64,000 bases of DNA from Perspicuibacillus lycopersici (GCF_025660475.1 NZ_JAOUSF010000004.1:335048-399047); one strand, 5' to 3'. Positions 34,711 through 44,187 are shown, counted from the stretch's first letter. The notes: generated from the letters alone by a model not told the origin. Translations and numbers: made by a program.

Positions 34711-34869
34711 AATAAAAAACCTCTTCTTAAAAGACAAGAAGAGGTTTGCATTCGGAATTCATCTCTTCTTATCTTCAAAGCTATCAAGCTTTCTGGAATT
34801 GGCACAGTACTTTAGAAAAGTCCGCTGCCGAGGTATCATAGGGCCAGTCCCTCCACCTCTCTGGATAAG
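34711..34869 (-). promoter_or_regulatory. SAM-I riboswitch (S-box) with terminator, upstream of yxjG
   Basis: Minus strand: CTTATCCAGAGAGGTGGAGG, then GACTGGCCCTATGATACC, CGGCAGCGG, and GTGCCAATTCCAGAAA, closed by GATAAG (P1 pairing, 34869-34768). A terminator stem AAACCTCTTCTT / AAGAAGAGGTTT with a T run follows at 34747-34711. High SAM should terminate transcription of the methyltransferase. Confidence 0.97.
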
Positions 34870-34897
34870 AAATTTACTATGAAGTTTTATAAGTATT

Positions 34898-34926
34898 AAA
34901 ATACGCTTTTTTCGGAAATTTGTCAA
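34898..34926 (-). promoter_or_regulatory. promoter of the SAM riboswitch leader
   Basis: Minus strand TTGACA (34926-34921)-N17-TATTTT (34903-34898), about 20 bp before the aptamer. Confidence 0.7.
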
Positions 34927-35033
34927 CACACAAATATATTTCTTTTGTAGGGAATGTTTTAAAAGATTATTGCAATTGCTAGTTGTCCTATATAATAGAG
35001 AAAAAGTTCTGATTGATGCGAGGGGGAGAGATG

Positions 35034-35861
35034 ATGCGTTTTGTTCGCAAAATAATCCAATTTATTGTTGATACACCGATTGAAAAAGACAAAATACTAA
35101 TGGGGCGCTATCAAGTAAAAGCAGTGTTAGGAATTGGTAGCTATGGGATGGTCTATGAATGTATCGATCTTCTGAATGACACTCGTGTAGCGGTAAAACA
35201 ACTACGACCTAGTAAACGGAAAAAACAGCTAGAGATAGATCGGTTTACCGAGGAAATTCATATGTTACGTCTACTTGGAAATCATTCATCAATTCCTAAA
35301 CTTTTGGAAAGCTTTCAAGAAGAGGGGCATTGGTTTTATGTTATGGAATTCATTGATGGGGAGAATTTAGAATCACTTTTGTTTGATAAAAAGCTGGTAT
35401 TTACGAGACAGGAGGCACTTCTATTAATTCGGCAATTAGTAAGCATTGTCGACTATTTGCATAACCATTCCATTTACCATGGCGATTTACGGATTCCAAA
35501 TATATTGATGAAAAACGATGTACCAGTACTTATTGATTTTGGATTAGCATGTCGATTAATTGATTCTAGGAAAAATAACGATAAAGAAAAAAGCAAGCAG
35601 AGAGAAATACTTACTCAGGACGATTATTATGATTTAGGGGATATTCTCTTATTTTTACTTTATTCCACTTATCCGAAAAAAAATAGAAAAGCTCTTTCGT
35701 GGATAGAAGAGCTTTCCTTACCAGCTACAACGACGAATTTATTACGTCGCTTACTTGGCATTGATGAACGGTATGCAAATGTTGAAGAGATCTTTCACGA
35801 TCTTGATAAAGCAATTTTGGAAGGAAATGTGCATGATACACATGAACAGATTTTGCTGTAA
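35034..35861 (+). CDS. eukaryotic-type Ser/Thr protein kinase (YbdM-like)
   Basis: A 275-residue soluble kinase. The glycine loop is GIGSYGMVYE (33-42), the ATP lysine is in VAVKQL (Lys55), the catalytic loop is YHGDLRIPN (Asp151, Asn156) and the metal motif DFG is at 168-170. HGD replaces HRD, so activation-loop phosphorylation is probably not required. There is no transmembrane or PASTA part, unlike PrkC; B. subtilis YbdM is a similar short kinase. The ATG at 35034 is chosen for its spacing from GGGGGAG; ATG 35031 is equally in frame. Confidence 0.85.
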   Translation: MRFVRKIIQFIVDTPIEKDKILMGRYQVKAVLGIGSYGMVYECIDLLNDTRVAVKQLRPSKRKKQLEIDRFTEEIHMLRLLGNHSSIPKLLESFQEEGHWFYVMEFIDGENLESLLFDKKLVFTRQEALLLIRQLVSIVDYLHNHSIYHGDLRIPNILMKNDVPVLIDFGLACRLIDSRKNNDKEKSKQREILTQDDYYDLGDILLFLLYSTYPKKNRKALSWIEELSLPATTTNLLRRLLGIDERYANVEEIFHDLDKAILEGNVHDTHEQILL

Positions 35862-35876
35862 TGATTTTCTGAAGAA

Positions 35877-36080
35877 TTAGCTACTGCTTCGATATCTTCC
35901 ACTTTTGTACCGGTGACTTCCGCTATATGGGGAATGATGATGTCGATCGCTACTACTTCCCCAATATTGCTTCTTATATTTCCGATGACTGCTGCTATGA
36001 TAGTGGTGATGATGCCGATGATGGCGGTGACTACTACTCATTGTATAATGTTTTAATTTCCGTAAAAATTTTTTAAACAA
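35877..36080 (-). CDS. 67-residue His/Ser/Arg-rich low-complexity protein
   Basis: After a basic start (MFKKFLRKLKHYTM) the protein is almost only Ser, His, Arg, Lys and Tyr: about a quarter is His, with clusters such as HRHHRHHHHYH and several SSS-containing steps. Composition recalls CotG-type spore coat proteins and metal-binding His-rich proteins. The start is TTG with AAGGAGG nine bases upstream. Its stop is 15 bp from the stop of the convergent kinase gene. Confidence 0.65.
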   Translation of the reverse strand: MFKKFLRKLKHYTMSSSHRHHRHHHHYHSSSHRKYKKQYWGSSSDRHHHSPYSGSHRYKSGRYRSSS

Positions 36081-36265
36081 AGCTTATCGCCTCCTTTTGT
36101 TTTATAGTAACAGATGTATAAGGTCAATTCACTCAATAACCATCTATTTGAAACATTTTTTCGTTTAGTACGTATATAGTGGTAAGGACAATATAATGTA
36201 AGTAATTTTTGAAAAAAACAATGGTCATTGTGATAGTTGTTAATCCAAAAGAAGGAAGTGGTTTA

Positions 36266-36703
36266 TTGAAAAAATTACTGTTCATTGTTCTCCTATTCGG
36301 AAGTGTGTTTATTAGTGGATGCTCTTTTTTAGGGGAGGTAAATAATACAATTGAATACGTCAATGACACTACCGCATACATTAACGAATTAAGTAATTTT
36401 GCAGATGACGCACCACAAATGATCCAAAATGCTGTCACAGATCCATCGGTGAAGGAAGAACTGGACAATCAACTACATTTGATTGTGGAGGAAATAGAAA
36501 CTTTTCAAGCAATCGAACCCCCAGCAATAGCAGAACAAATCCACCAACAAATAGTCGACAATAGCGAAACATTGCTACAACAAATAAACGAAGTACTAAA
36601 TGCCGGCGAAAACTATATAAATCTATTAGAAAACTCACCAATCTTTGAAACGATAAATAATATGAATAGCTTTTTAAAGACGTTGGAAGAGTTGGGACAA
36701 TAA
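36266..36703 (+). CDS. small lipoprotein (DUF6376-like)
   Basis: A 145-residue lipoprotein: MKKLLFIVLLFGSVFISGC is a signal peptide with lipobox ISGC. The mature part is helical and acidic. The start is TTG at 36266, giving the n-region right before the hydrophobic core; GGAAGTGG precedes it. A longer in-frame ATG at 36209 would bury the signal peptide. The resemblance to DUF6376 is from memory. Confidence 0.7.
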   Translation: MKKLLFIVLLFGSVFISGCSFLGEVNNTIEYVNDTTAYINELSNFADDAPQMIQNAVTDPSVKEELDNQLHLIVEEIETFQAIEPPAIAEQIHQQIVDNSETLLQQINEVLNAGENYINLLENSPIFETINNMNSFLKTLEELGQ

Positions 36704-36717
36704 TTGCTGTATAAGGG

Positions 36718-36747
36718 ATCCTACCGATTTTTATTGGTAGGATTTTC
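36718..36747 (+). terminator. intrinsic terminator of the lipoprotein gene
   Basis: ATCCTACC (36718-36725) pairs with GGTAGGAT (36736-36743), followed by TTTTC. The remaining sequence to 37008 shows nothing I can support. Confidence 0.75.
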
Positions 36748-37008
36748 TTGTATTTGCAATGTTTTTCAACTGAATAGAGGGGGTCGTTTTAAAAAAAGGT
36801 GGCGGTTGTTCCTCAATAAATGGTCACTTTCCAGAAAAAGCATGAAGTGTTCTCAAAAAACCCGTTCACCTACCCAAAAATCATTTACTCTTTAAAACCT
36901 TAATAGGAGAAAAGTAGTATTATTGTTAGATTTTTAAAAATAAATGGTTCAAAGGAAATATTTAGACGATCCTCCTTCTATGAGATAATTTTTATAGGGG
37001 GAGTTTAT

Positions 37009-37266
37009 ATGAATAATCGAATCAAAATTAGTTTCTTTTTTTTCAGTATTGCGGCTTTCTTATTAGCTACAAAGCATATAACAGCGGCTATTATTAGCTC
37101 CAATATTAATACCGAGCGCGTGAATTATTATGAGGGGTCATACGATATTGTTGGCTGGGGAATTACTGCATGGACAATGCTTTCCTTTATCATTGGACTT
37201 ATTTTCTTTATTCATGGTATTTGGGTCGCCTATATTGTCCAAAACATGCAGCACAATAAACAATGA
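37009..37266 (+). CDS. small two-helix membrane protein, function unknown
   Basis: An 85-residue protein with helices at about 7-28 and 52-76 and a short outer loop rich in Asn and Tyr. AGGGGGAG precedes the ATG. No family was recognised. Confidence 0.65.
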   Translation: MNNRIKISFFFFSIAAFLLATKHITAAIISSNINTERVNYYEGSYDIVGWGITAWTMLSFIIGLIFFIHGIWVAYIVQNMQHNKQ

Positions 37267-37426
37267 CAACAGAAGGCGAACAGTGAGAGCTGTTCGCTAT
37301 TTTCATATAAAACGGCTGTTATGATAGGAAATATGCGCGATTTCAATTAAGGTTGGAACCATAACGAGTGCTTGCTTCATATAATAGTAGTAGAATCGGA
37401 CAATCCGTTAGGAAGGGGGAAATGAT

Positions 37427-37864
37427 ATGAAATTGAATACCATCCAAATGGGATTAGGAGCAGCAGGAAGCTTCTTTACATGGTTTTTTGGGGGCTGGGA
37501 TCTACTTTTACAATATTTGTTACTATTTATGGTACTTGATTATATTACTGGAATTATTAAAGCAGCAATAAAAAAGCAAATTTCGAACCGAATTGGGTTT
37601 ATCGGACTTGCCAGAAAGGTTGGTGTCCTTGTCATTGTTGCAATTGCTCATGGCCTCGATCGATTGTTTGCAACGAGTGAGGCAAATATATTTGGACTAG
37701 ACATACCTGTTATTCGGACAATCGTTATTTGGGGATATATTATAAATGAAATTACCTCAATCCTAGAAAATATAAAATTAATCGGAGTCCCACTACCTGC
37801 CATTTTACAAAAAATACTCTCCATTATCAAAACAGAAACAGACAATAAAACGATAAAAAAATAA
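37427..37864 (+). CDS. phage-type holin family protein (toxin secretion/phage lysis holin)
   Basis: A 145-residue membrane protein with the holin signature GGWDLLLQYLLLFMVLDYITG and IIKAAIKKQISNRIGFIGLARK, four hydrophobic segments and a lysine-rich tail. This family (TcdE/BhlA-like) usually sits beside an endolysin; none is present here and no other phage genes occur within 10 kb. It may be a domesticated holin. AGGGGG precedes the ATG. Confidence 0.8.
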   Translation: MKLNTIQMGLGAAGSFFTWFFGGWDLLLQYLLLFMVLDYITGIIKAAIKKQISNRIGFIGLARKVGVLVIVAIAHGLDRLFATSEANIFGLDIPVIRTIVIWGYIINEITSILENIKLIGVPLPAILQKILSIIKTETDNKTIKK

Positions 37865-37872
37865 ATCGAGAG

Positions 37873-38103
37873 AGGATGGGACAAAAGTATTTTTATGTAA
37901 GAGAATCCGAACAAAGTTAAGTAGGTAAATTCGCTCCGGAAATATACTTCGCTTTCCGCGGGCATGGCCTTAGCCTCCTCCTTCGCTACGCTTCGTGCGG
38001 GGTCTTCGGCTCATGCCATTCCCGCAGGAGTCTACGTATATTTCCTCCGCTATCCGAATGATTGTTCGTCTTACATTTAAACATCAATTGTTATGTCCCA
38101 GCC
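37873..38103. repeat. large dispersed palindromic element
   Basis: A GC-rich inverted structure. GGAAATATAC (37938) onward pairs imperfectly over about 38 bp with the segment ending at 38045 (GTATATTTCC), and outer arms also match: GGGACA near 37879 / TGTCCC near 38095, ATGTAAGA / TCTTACAT and CGAACAA / TTGTTCG. The core TCTACGTATATTTCC is shared with the other dispersed copies. Elements with CGCTTTCCGCGGGCATGGCC cores are common in Bacillales intergenic regions. Confidence 0.75.
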
Positions 38104-38230
38104 TATCTTCAATATGAAAAATGGATTCCAAATAAATTATATTATAGTAATTTTAATTTTGTTAATTATATATTAAAATAAAACATTTCGGTACATTATC
38201 CTGCCAAATTATGATATAAATAGTTTTGGA

Positions 38231-38260
38231 AAAGCAATCAATTAATAGATTGATTGCTTT
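38231..38260. other. hairpin upstream of the cell-wall nuclease gene
   Basis: AAAGCAATCAAT pairs perfectly with ATTGATTGCTTT around a 6-nt loop. No T run follows, so this is not a typical terminator; it could be an operator or mRNA leader structure. Confidence 0.45.
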
Positions 38261-38372
38261 CCAGACTCTATTATAATCAGGAGGCATGCCGTTAAAAAAT
38301 ACATAGTCCGGATTAGTGTGTCGTTGTTGGAACAGTCATTTGAATAAGGAAAACAAAGATGGAGGGGAAAGA

Positions 38373-41300
38373 ATGAAATACGTTAGGAATAAGATGCTGC
38401 TAGTAGTAACGATTTTTGCTATTTTGTTTAGCTACACAATTCCATATGCACAAGTTTCATTTGCAACCGAAGTAGATGCGATAACTGTTGAAGAAGCAAT
38501 TGCGAACAATAACGGGACAGCAACGGTTACCGGCTATATTGTTGGCTATACACTCGGAGTTAATAATTATGACTTTGAAGCACCATTTAATGGAGATACG
38601 AATTTTGCATTAGCAGATAATCCAGATGAAACCGATCCAACGAAAATTTTACCTGTCCAGCTGACAAGTGATTATCGTGCGGAATTCGGTTTAGCTTCGA
38701 ATCCAGAAATTGTTGGAGAAAAGGTGTTCGTTTCAGGTAATTTAGAGGCATATTTCTCTGTACCAGGATTAAAGAGTCCATCTTCCATCTGGTTTGATGG
38801 TGATAATCCTAATCCTCCAGAGGAGGAAAATCCAACTCCACCAGAGGCAGGGTTATCCATCCATGATATTCAAGGGGACAGTCATCATTCACCATATGCT
38901 GATGAACAGGTGGAAAATGTTCAAGGAGTAGTAACATTTGTTCAAGATAGTAGAAATTTCTTTATTCAATCATTAAATCCAGATGATAACCCGAACACAT
39001 CGGAAGGTATATTAGTTTATAAATCCTCCCATGGCGTTGAAGTAGGGGATTTTGTAAATGTCAGTGGAACTGTAAAAGAATGGGTAATTACAAGTAGTAA
39101 AATCGATATTGATTTACCTGTTACGGAAATTAATGCATCGAATGTACAAGTATTACAATCTGGTATTGAGCTTCCAGAGCCGATCGTATTGGATGGTCCA
39201 ACAACGGTTATTGATAATGATAGTTTCGGTGTATTTGACCCAGCGGAAGATGCCCTTGATTATTATGAAACATTAGAAGGAATGCTTGTTGCGGTTGACC
39301 ATCCAGTAGTTGTTGGTCCGCAAAGCTATGGGGAAATTCCGGTTCTGACAAAAACAGTAGCAAATAAAACGTATACGACAAATGGTGGGGTACTGTTAAC
39401 AGATGAGACTGCAAATCCAGAACGCATTTTAATTGACGTCTTTAATTATGATTTTGTAACAAAAGTTGGCGATCAATTTGATGGGATGGTAGAAGGTGTA
39501 CTATCCTTTGATTTCAGTAACTTTAAAGTATATACCGATGAAGATCAGCTTCCGGAATTAATCGAAAGAGAGTATACACCACCTGTGACAACATTAGCTG
39601 GTGATGCTGACTCTTTAACAATCGCGACCTACAATATTGAAAATTATCATCATGCTTTAACGGAAAAAACCGCAAAAATTGCTCAATCAATTATTACGAA
39701 TTTACATGCACCAGATATCATTGGACTTGTCGAAATGCAGGACAATGATGGGGCAACTAATAGCGGTAATGCAGATGCATCCGAAAATTATGAGGCACTT
39801 ATTACAGCCATTGCAGCAGCAGGTGGTCCAAGCTATGAATGGACAGACATTGCACCGGAATACAATCAGGATGGCGGAGAGCCTGGTGGAAATATTCGTG
39901 TAGGCTTCCTATATAATCCTGCACGCGTCCAGCTTGCGGATGGTGAAAAAGGAACTGCAACTGAAGCGGTTGCTTTTGTAGATGGTTCATTAACATTGAA
40001 CCCAGGTAGAATTGATCCTACAAACGAAGCTTTTGCAGATAGTAGAAAGCCATTAGCTGCCCAATTTACCTTTAATGGTGAAGATATTATTGTTGTCGCA
40101 AACCATTTTAATTCGAAAGGTGGCGACCATCCATTAAATGGTATTAATCAACCACCTGTGCTAAGCAGTGAACAGCAACGACTTGCAATTGCTGAAGTTG
40201 TCAATGGCTTCGTAAGCGATATTCTTGCTGAGGATCCAGATGCAAATGTCGTTGTTATGGGAGATTTGAATGATTTCCAATTTTCTACTCCGATCGAAGT
40301 GTTAAAAGGCGATATTTTAACAGATTTAGTAGAAAATGTTCCGTTAGCGGAACGTTATTCCTATAACTACGAAGGAAATTCACAAGTGTTAGACCATATT
40401 TTAGCAACTAATTCGTTAGCTACAAATGCAGAAATAGAAATGCTTCATTTAAATGCGGATTACATGGAAGCACACGGTAGAGCATCCGACCATGACCCAG
40501 TGGTAGCACAATTTAATTTGGCTGAAGCTCCAGCAGAAGAGGAAGATTTCGAATTAACGATTATGCATACAAATGATTCCCATGCACGTGTTGAACAATT
40601 CCCAATTTTAGCGAATGCAGTGGAACAGGTTCGTGCAGAAAGTGAAAATAGTTTGCTGCTAAATGCTGGCGATGTTTTCACAGGAACATTGTATTTCACT
40701 TTATATCAAGGCTTAGCAGATGAATATTTCATGAATGCTATTGGCTTTGATGCGATGACCTTTGGAAATCATGAATTTGATAAAGGATCAGATGTGCTTG
40801 AGAACTTTGTCAATGGAGCAGAGTTTCCATTTGTCAGTGCCAATGTTGATTTTTCTGCGGATGAATTTTTAGCAGATAATGTGGTGGATGAAATTGGCAA
40901 TCCAGGAGAAAACGGCAAAATTTATCCAGCAATCATTAAGGAAATCGACGGTGAACAAGTAGGTATTTTCGGGCTTACAACGGAAACAACTCCTACAAGC
41001 TCCAGCCCTAGTGAGGATATAATCTTTGAAGATGCAGTAGAAAAATCGAATCAAACAATTGCGATGCTAGAAGCGCAAGGAATAAATAAAATTATTGCAC
41101 TATCCCATTTAGGCTATGATGTTGATTTAGAACTAGCACAACAAGTAGACGGTATTGACGTCATCGTAGGTGGTCACACCCATACAGTATTACCAGAAGG
41201 TGTCGTTATTGAGAAGGAAGAGCCTACGGTTATCGTTCAAACTGGAGAAAATTTAAATAATTTAGGAAAACTTGCGGTTACCTTTGATGAAAATGGGGTA

Positions 41301-42332
41301 ATAACAGAGCATTCCGCATCACTATTAGCACTTACAGAGGAAGCGTTTGGCAAAAATGAGGAATTAGAAGCAAAAGTACAGGAATATCGTGCTGCAATTG
41401 ATGAGCTCATGAATTTGGAAATCGGTGAAACAACTGTACCATTGAATGGTGAAAGAGCAGATGTCCGGACGAAAGAAACGAATTTAGGAAACTTAATTGC
41501 TGACGGCATGGTTTGGAAGGTCCAACAATTCATTCCGGAAACAACTATTGCTTTCCAAAATGGTGGTGGGGTACGCGCATCAATTGATGAAGGAACCATT
41601 ACAATGGGTGAAATCCAAACAGTACTTCCGTTTGCTAATACATTAGTTGCCATTGAGCTTTCTGGAGAAGAAATTTGGGAGGCATTAGAGCATAGTGTTA
41701 GCGAATATCCAGAGCAAAGCGGTGGATTCTTCCAGGTTTCTGGTTTGAAATTCAAATTCGATCCAGAAAAACCAGCAGGAGAACGCGTTTGGTCTGTTGA
41801 AGTAAAAACAGCAGATGGCGGATATGAACCAATTAACTTAGAGGAATTTTATTCTGTAGCAACAAACTCCTTTACTGCTATGGGGGGAGATGGCTACGAA
41901 TCACTGAAAAATGCTTATGAGGATGGCCGGATGACGAATATCGATATTCCGGATTTTGAAGCATTTAGTGAATATTTAGAGCAATTCAGTCCAGTAGCAC
42001 CAGCCGTTGAAGGTAGAATCATTGCAGCGGCTGAAGGCAGTGAAGATCCTGATAATGGTGAACAACCTGGAGACGGTAATGACCCAGGAAATGGAGAAGA
42101 CCCAGGTGACGGAGATCAACCAGTAGACAATCAACAACCAGAAGACAACGAAACTCCAACAAATGGTGATCAAACAGAGGATGGAGCTGAATCGGGAACA
42201 AATCAACCTGGTAATCAGCTTCCAAACACTGCAACAAACAATGGAAATCTACTCGCACTTGGTTTGTTATTGATTATCGGTTCCTCTGTAACCATTGTTT
42301 ACTTTAGAAAAAGCAAAAAAGCATTGCGATAG
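38373..42332 (+). CDS. yhcR: cell-wall-anchored nuclease/5'-nucleotidase (YhcR-like)
   Basis: A 1319-residue secreted protein. A signal peptide (1-31, ...AQVSFA) is followed by OB-fold-type domains (about 35-130 and 170-290), an endonuclease/exonuclease/phosphatase domain (about 412-710; TYNIENYHH, VEMQDND, GDLNDFQ, SDHDPV), a calcineurin-like 5'-nucleotidase domain (about 728-1000; MHTNDSHAR, GNHEFD, GGHTHT), a 5'-nucleotidase C domain (about 1018-1200), a Pro/Gly/Asp-rich spacer and a sorting signal LPNTA, helix, RKSKK. Degrades nucleic acids and nucleotides at the wall, like B. subtilis YhcR. The start at 38373 follows GGAGGGG. No sortase gene is adjacent. Confidence 0.92.
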   Translation: MKYVRNKMLLVVTIFAILFSYTIPYAQVSFATEVDAITVEEAIANNNGTATVTGYIVGYTLGVNNYDFEAPFNGDTNFALADNPDETDPTKILPVQLTSDYRAEFGLASNPEIVGEKVFVSGNLEAYFSVPGLKSPSSIWFDGDNPNPPEEENPTPPEAGLSIHDIQGDSHHSPYADEQVENVQGVVTFVQDSRNFFIQSLNPDDNPNTSEGILVYKSSHGVEVGDFVNVSGTVKEWVITSSKIDIDLPVTEINASNVQVLQSGIELPEPIVLDGPTTVIDNDSFGVFDPAEDALDYYETLEGMLVAVDHPVVVGPQSYGEIPVLTKTVANKTYTTNGGVLLTDETANPERILIDVFNYDFVTKVGDQFDGMVEGVLSFDFSNFKVYTDEDQLPELIEREYTPPVTTLAGDADSLTIATYNIENYHHALTEKTAKIAQSIITNLHAPDIIGLVEMQDNDGATNSGNADASENYEALITAIAAAGGPSYEWTDIAPEYNQDGGEPGGNIRVGFLYNPARVQLADGEKGTATEAVAFVDGSLTLNPGRIDPTNEAFADSRKPLAAQFTFNGEDIIVVANHFNSKGGDHPLNGINQPPVLSSEQQRLAIAEVVNGFVSDILAEDPDANVVVMGDLNDFQFSTPIEVLKGDILTDLVENVPLAERYSYNYEGNSQVLDHILATNSLATNAEIEMLHLNADYMEAHGRASDHDPVVAQFNLAEAPAEEEDFELTIMHTNDSHARVEQFPILANAVEQVRAESENSLLLNAGDVFTGTLYFTLYQGLADEYFMNAIGFDAMTFGNHEFDKGSDVLENFVNGAEFPFVSANVDFSADEFLADNVVDEIGNPGENGKIYPAIIKEIDGEQVGIFGLTTETTPTSSSPSEDIIFEDAVEKSNQTIAMLEAQGINKIIALSHLGYDVDLELAQQVDGIDVIVGGHTHTVLPEGVVIEKEEPTVIVQTGENLNNLGKLAVTFDENGVITEHSASLLALTEEAFGKNEELEAKVQEYRAAIDELMNLEIGETTVPLNGERADVRTKETNLGNLIADGMVWKVQQFIPETTIAFQNGGGVRASIDEGTITMGEIQTVLPFANTLVAIELSGEEIWEALEHSVSEYPEQSGGFFQVSGLKFKFDPEKPAGERVWSVEVKTADGGYEPINLEEFYSVATNSFTAMGGDGYESLKNAYEDGRMTNIDIPDFEAFSEYLEQFSPVAPAVEGRIIAAAEGSEDPDNGEQPGDGNDPGNGEDPGDGDQPVDNQQPEDNETPTNGDQTEDGAESGTNQPGNQLPNTATNNGNLLALGLLLIIGSSVTIVYFRKSKKALR

Positions 42333-42351
42333 TATTGTATAAGTATAATAG

Positions 42352-42397
42352 AGGACTACCTAATGATGGCTACAAACGTCTTTTAGGTAGTCCTTTT
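42352..42397 (+). terminator. intrinsic terminator of the yhcR-like gene
   Basis: AGGACTACCTAA (42352-42363) pairs perfectly with 42383-42394 across a 19-nt loop, followed by TTTT. Confidence 0.8.
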
Positions 42398-42558
42398 ACA
42401 CTTTGTTTGGAAGAACTTACATTAACAGATTCGGGCATATGTATGATATGATAAACAGTCAGTGCAAATAAAGATTATTTTTGCCTGATAGGTACCAATA
42501 TGGTAAAGTTAATAAAACAATATTTTTTATTATAATTTTTTATGGAGTGTGAAATTTT

Positions 42559-43839
42559 TTGGCTGACGTGCCCATAGGATTGATAATTCTGTTAGTGGTA
42601 TTAATTATTTTATCTGCATTCTTCTCGTCTGCAGAAACTGCATTTTCTAGTGTGAATCGTGTACGATTAAGAAATTATGCAAGTGAAAACAAACCAGGAA
42701 GTAAAAAGGCTTTATCTATATCGAATAATTTCGATAATGCAATATCTACCATACTAGTTGGTAATAATCTGGTAAATATTTCTGCCTCTAGTATTGCAAC
42801 AGCGATTGCAACCAATATTTTTGGTGCAAGTACGGGATTAATCATTAGTACTTTTGGTATGACGTTAATTATTTTAACCTTCGGGGAGATTTTACCGAAA
42901 TCAATGGCAAAGGAAAATGCGGAAGTATACGCCTTAAAAATATCTGGCATTTTATTTCTTTTAATTAAATGCTTAACACCAATTAACTTCTTCTTTACGA
43001 AATTAAAGGATCTTGTTTCAAAAATGTATAAGAATAAGGAAGCGGTACCAAGTGTTACGGAAGATGAAATAAAAGTAATGGTGGATATTAGTGAAGAGGA
43101 AGGCGTCATTAATAAAAATGAAAAAGAATTAATTCATCGTTCCTTAGAGTTTAATGAAATTATTGTGAGCGAGATTTTAACCCATAGATTAGATATAGTT
43201 GCGATTGAGGTGAATACCCCTGTAGAAGAAGTAAAACAACTTCTTCTTGAGGAACGCTATTCACGGATTCCAGTATATGAAGACAATATAGATAATATTA
43301 TTGGCTTCTTATCGGAACGAGAATTTTTCGCGGAAATTATGAAAAATAATGAAGTAAATATTCGGGACATATTACGCCAACCAATTTTTGTTGTGAAATC
43401 GATGAAAATTGCTTCAATCTTGCCAGAACTGCAGCGAACGAAAAGCCATATGGCAATCGTTAATGATGAATTTGGTGGAACTGCTGGATTGATTACAATG
43501 GAGGATATTCTTGAGGAGCTCGTTGGGGAAATTTGGGATGAGCATGATGAAAAAGTATTTCTAATGAAAAAATTAGATGAGAATACGTATGAATTTGATG
43601 CGCAAATCCATATCGAAGATTTCGCAGAGGTGTTACAAATAACAGACCCAGAATCATCGTATTATAATGTTGGTGGCTGGATATTTGAAAAATTAGCAAG
43701 AGTACCGAAACAAGGTGAGATTATTCAGTTTGATCATTTGAAAATCACCATCCTTGAGGTTGATAATAACCGCCTGCAGCGGGTGAAGGTAGAAAAGCAG
43801 GCTATGGAAAATAGCGAAACAGAGCAAGTGGATGATTAA
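42559..43839 (+). CDS. CNNM/CBS/CorC_HlyC membrane protein (Mg2+ efflux type)
   Basis: A 426-residue protein: CNNM (DUF21) membrane domain at about 1-180 with SAFFSSAETAFSSVNRVRLR, a CBS pair (about 205-330) and a C-terminal CorC_HlyC domain (about 345-420). Relatives MpfA/YhdP export Mg2+; older annotation calls them hemolysins. The start is TTG, with GGAGTG about ten bases upstream. Monocistronic, with a strong terminator. Confidence 0.9.
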   Translation: MADVPIGLIILLVVLIILSAFFSSAETAFSSVNRVRLRNYASENKPGSKKALSISNNFDNAISTILVGNNLVNISASSIATAIATNIFGASTGLIISTFGMTLIILTFGEILPKSMAKENAEVYALKISGILFLLIKCLTPINFFFTKLKDLVSKMYKNKEAVPSVTEDEIKVMVDISEEEGVINKNEKELIHRSLEFNEIIVSEILTHRLDIVAIEVNTPVEEVKQLLLEERYSRIPVYEDNIDNIIGFLSEREFFAEIMKNNEVNIRDILRQPIFVVKSMKIASILPELQRTKSHMAIVNDEFGGTAGLITMEDILEELVGEIWDEHDEKVFLMKKLDENTYEFDAQIHIEDFAEVLQITDPESSYYNVGGWIFEKLARVPKQGEIIQFDHLKITILEVDNNRLQRVKVEKQAMENSETEQVDD

Positions 43840-43842
43840 TTT

Positions 43843-43876
43843 AAACAGGGTGCCAAATGAATGGCACCCTGTTTTT
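43843..43876. terminator. bidirectional terminator between the CNNM gene and yfhD
   Basis: AACAGGGTGCC pairs with GGCACCCTGTT around AAATGAAT, followed by six T. Confidence 0.9.
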
Positions 43877-43884
43877 TCTTTTCA

Positions 43885-44061
43885 TTAAAGCTTTTTATTT
43901 TTGGCTCTTTTTTCCGCAGCCTCTGAACGTGCTACAGCTTCACGATCCTGAAGATCTGCTAATTCTTCGGAATATTCGACGTCAATACCGTCTGATTTCA
44001 TATTCTTTGGAGTTTGTGGTAATGTCGCCTTATTATCCGGATTTTTTTTACGTTTTGCCAT
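43885..44061 (-). CDS. yfhD: YfhD family protein
   Basis: A 58-residue, highly charged protein (MAKRKKNPDNKATLPQTPKN ... VEYSEELADLQDREAVARSEAAEKRA) matching the YfhD pattern of Bacillales. Its role is unknown. AAAGGAGAT precedes the ATG at 44061; the frame extends to 44100 without a site. It starts the region syntenic with B. subtilis yfhD-rrnD. Confidence 0.85.
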   Translation of the reverse strand: MAKRKKNPDNKATLPQTPKNMKSDGIDVEYSEELADLQDREAVARSEAAEKRAKNKKL

Positions 44062-44187
44062 GATTCTATCTCCTTTCCAGTCGGAAATAAGAGGAAGCAT
44101 GTCCGTTTCCTCCTCGTTAGATTTCGCAATTTAATCGAACCTATGCGAGGGAAGAATTAGTAGAAAATGCGAGTCTCAAAAGGTTTG

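Noticed and set aside
36704..36895. 63-aa frame after the lipoprotein gene
   Set aside because: Overlaps the lipoprotein terminator, has no ribosome-binding site, and its composition is not protein-like.
42559..43839. Hemolysin
   Set aside because: The historic name of CNNM/CorC proteins; domains point to Mg2+ transport.
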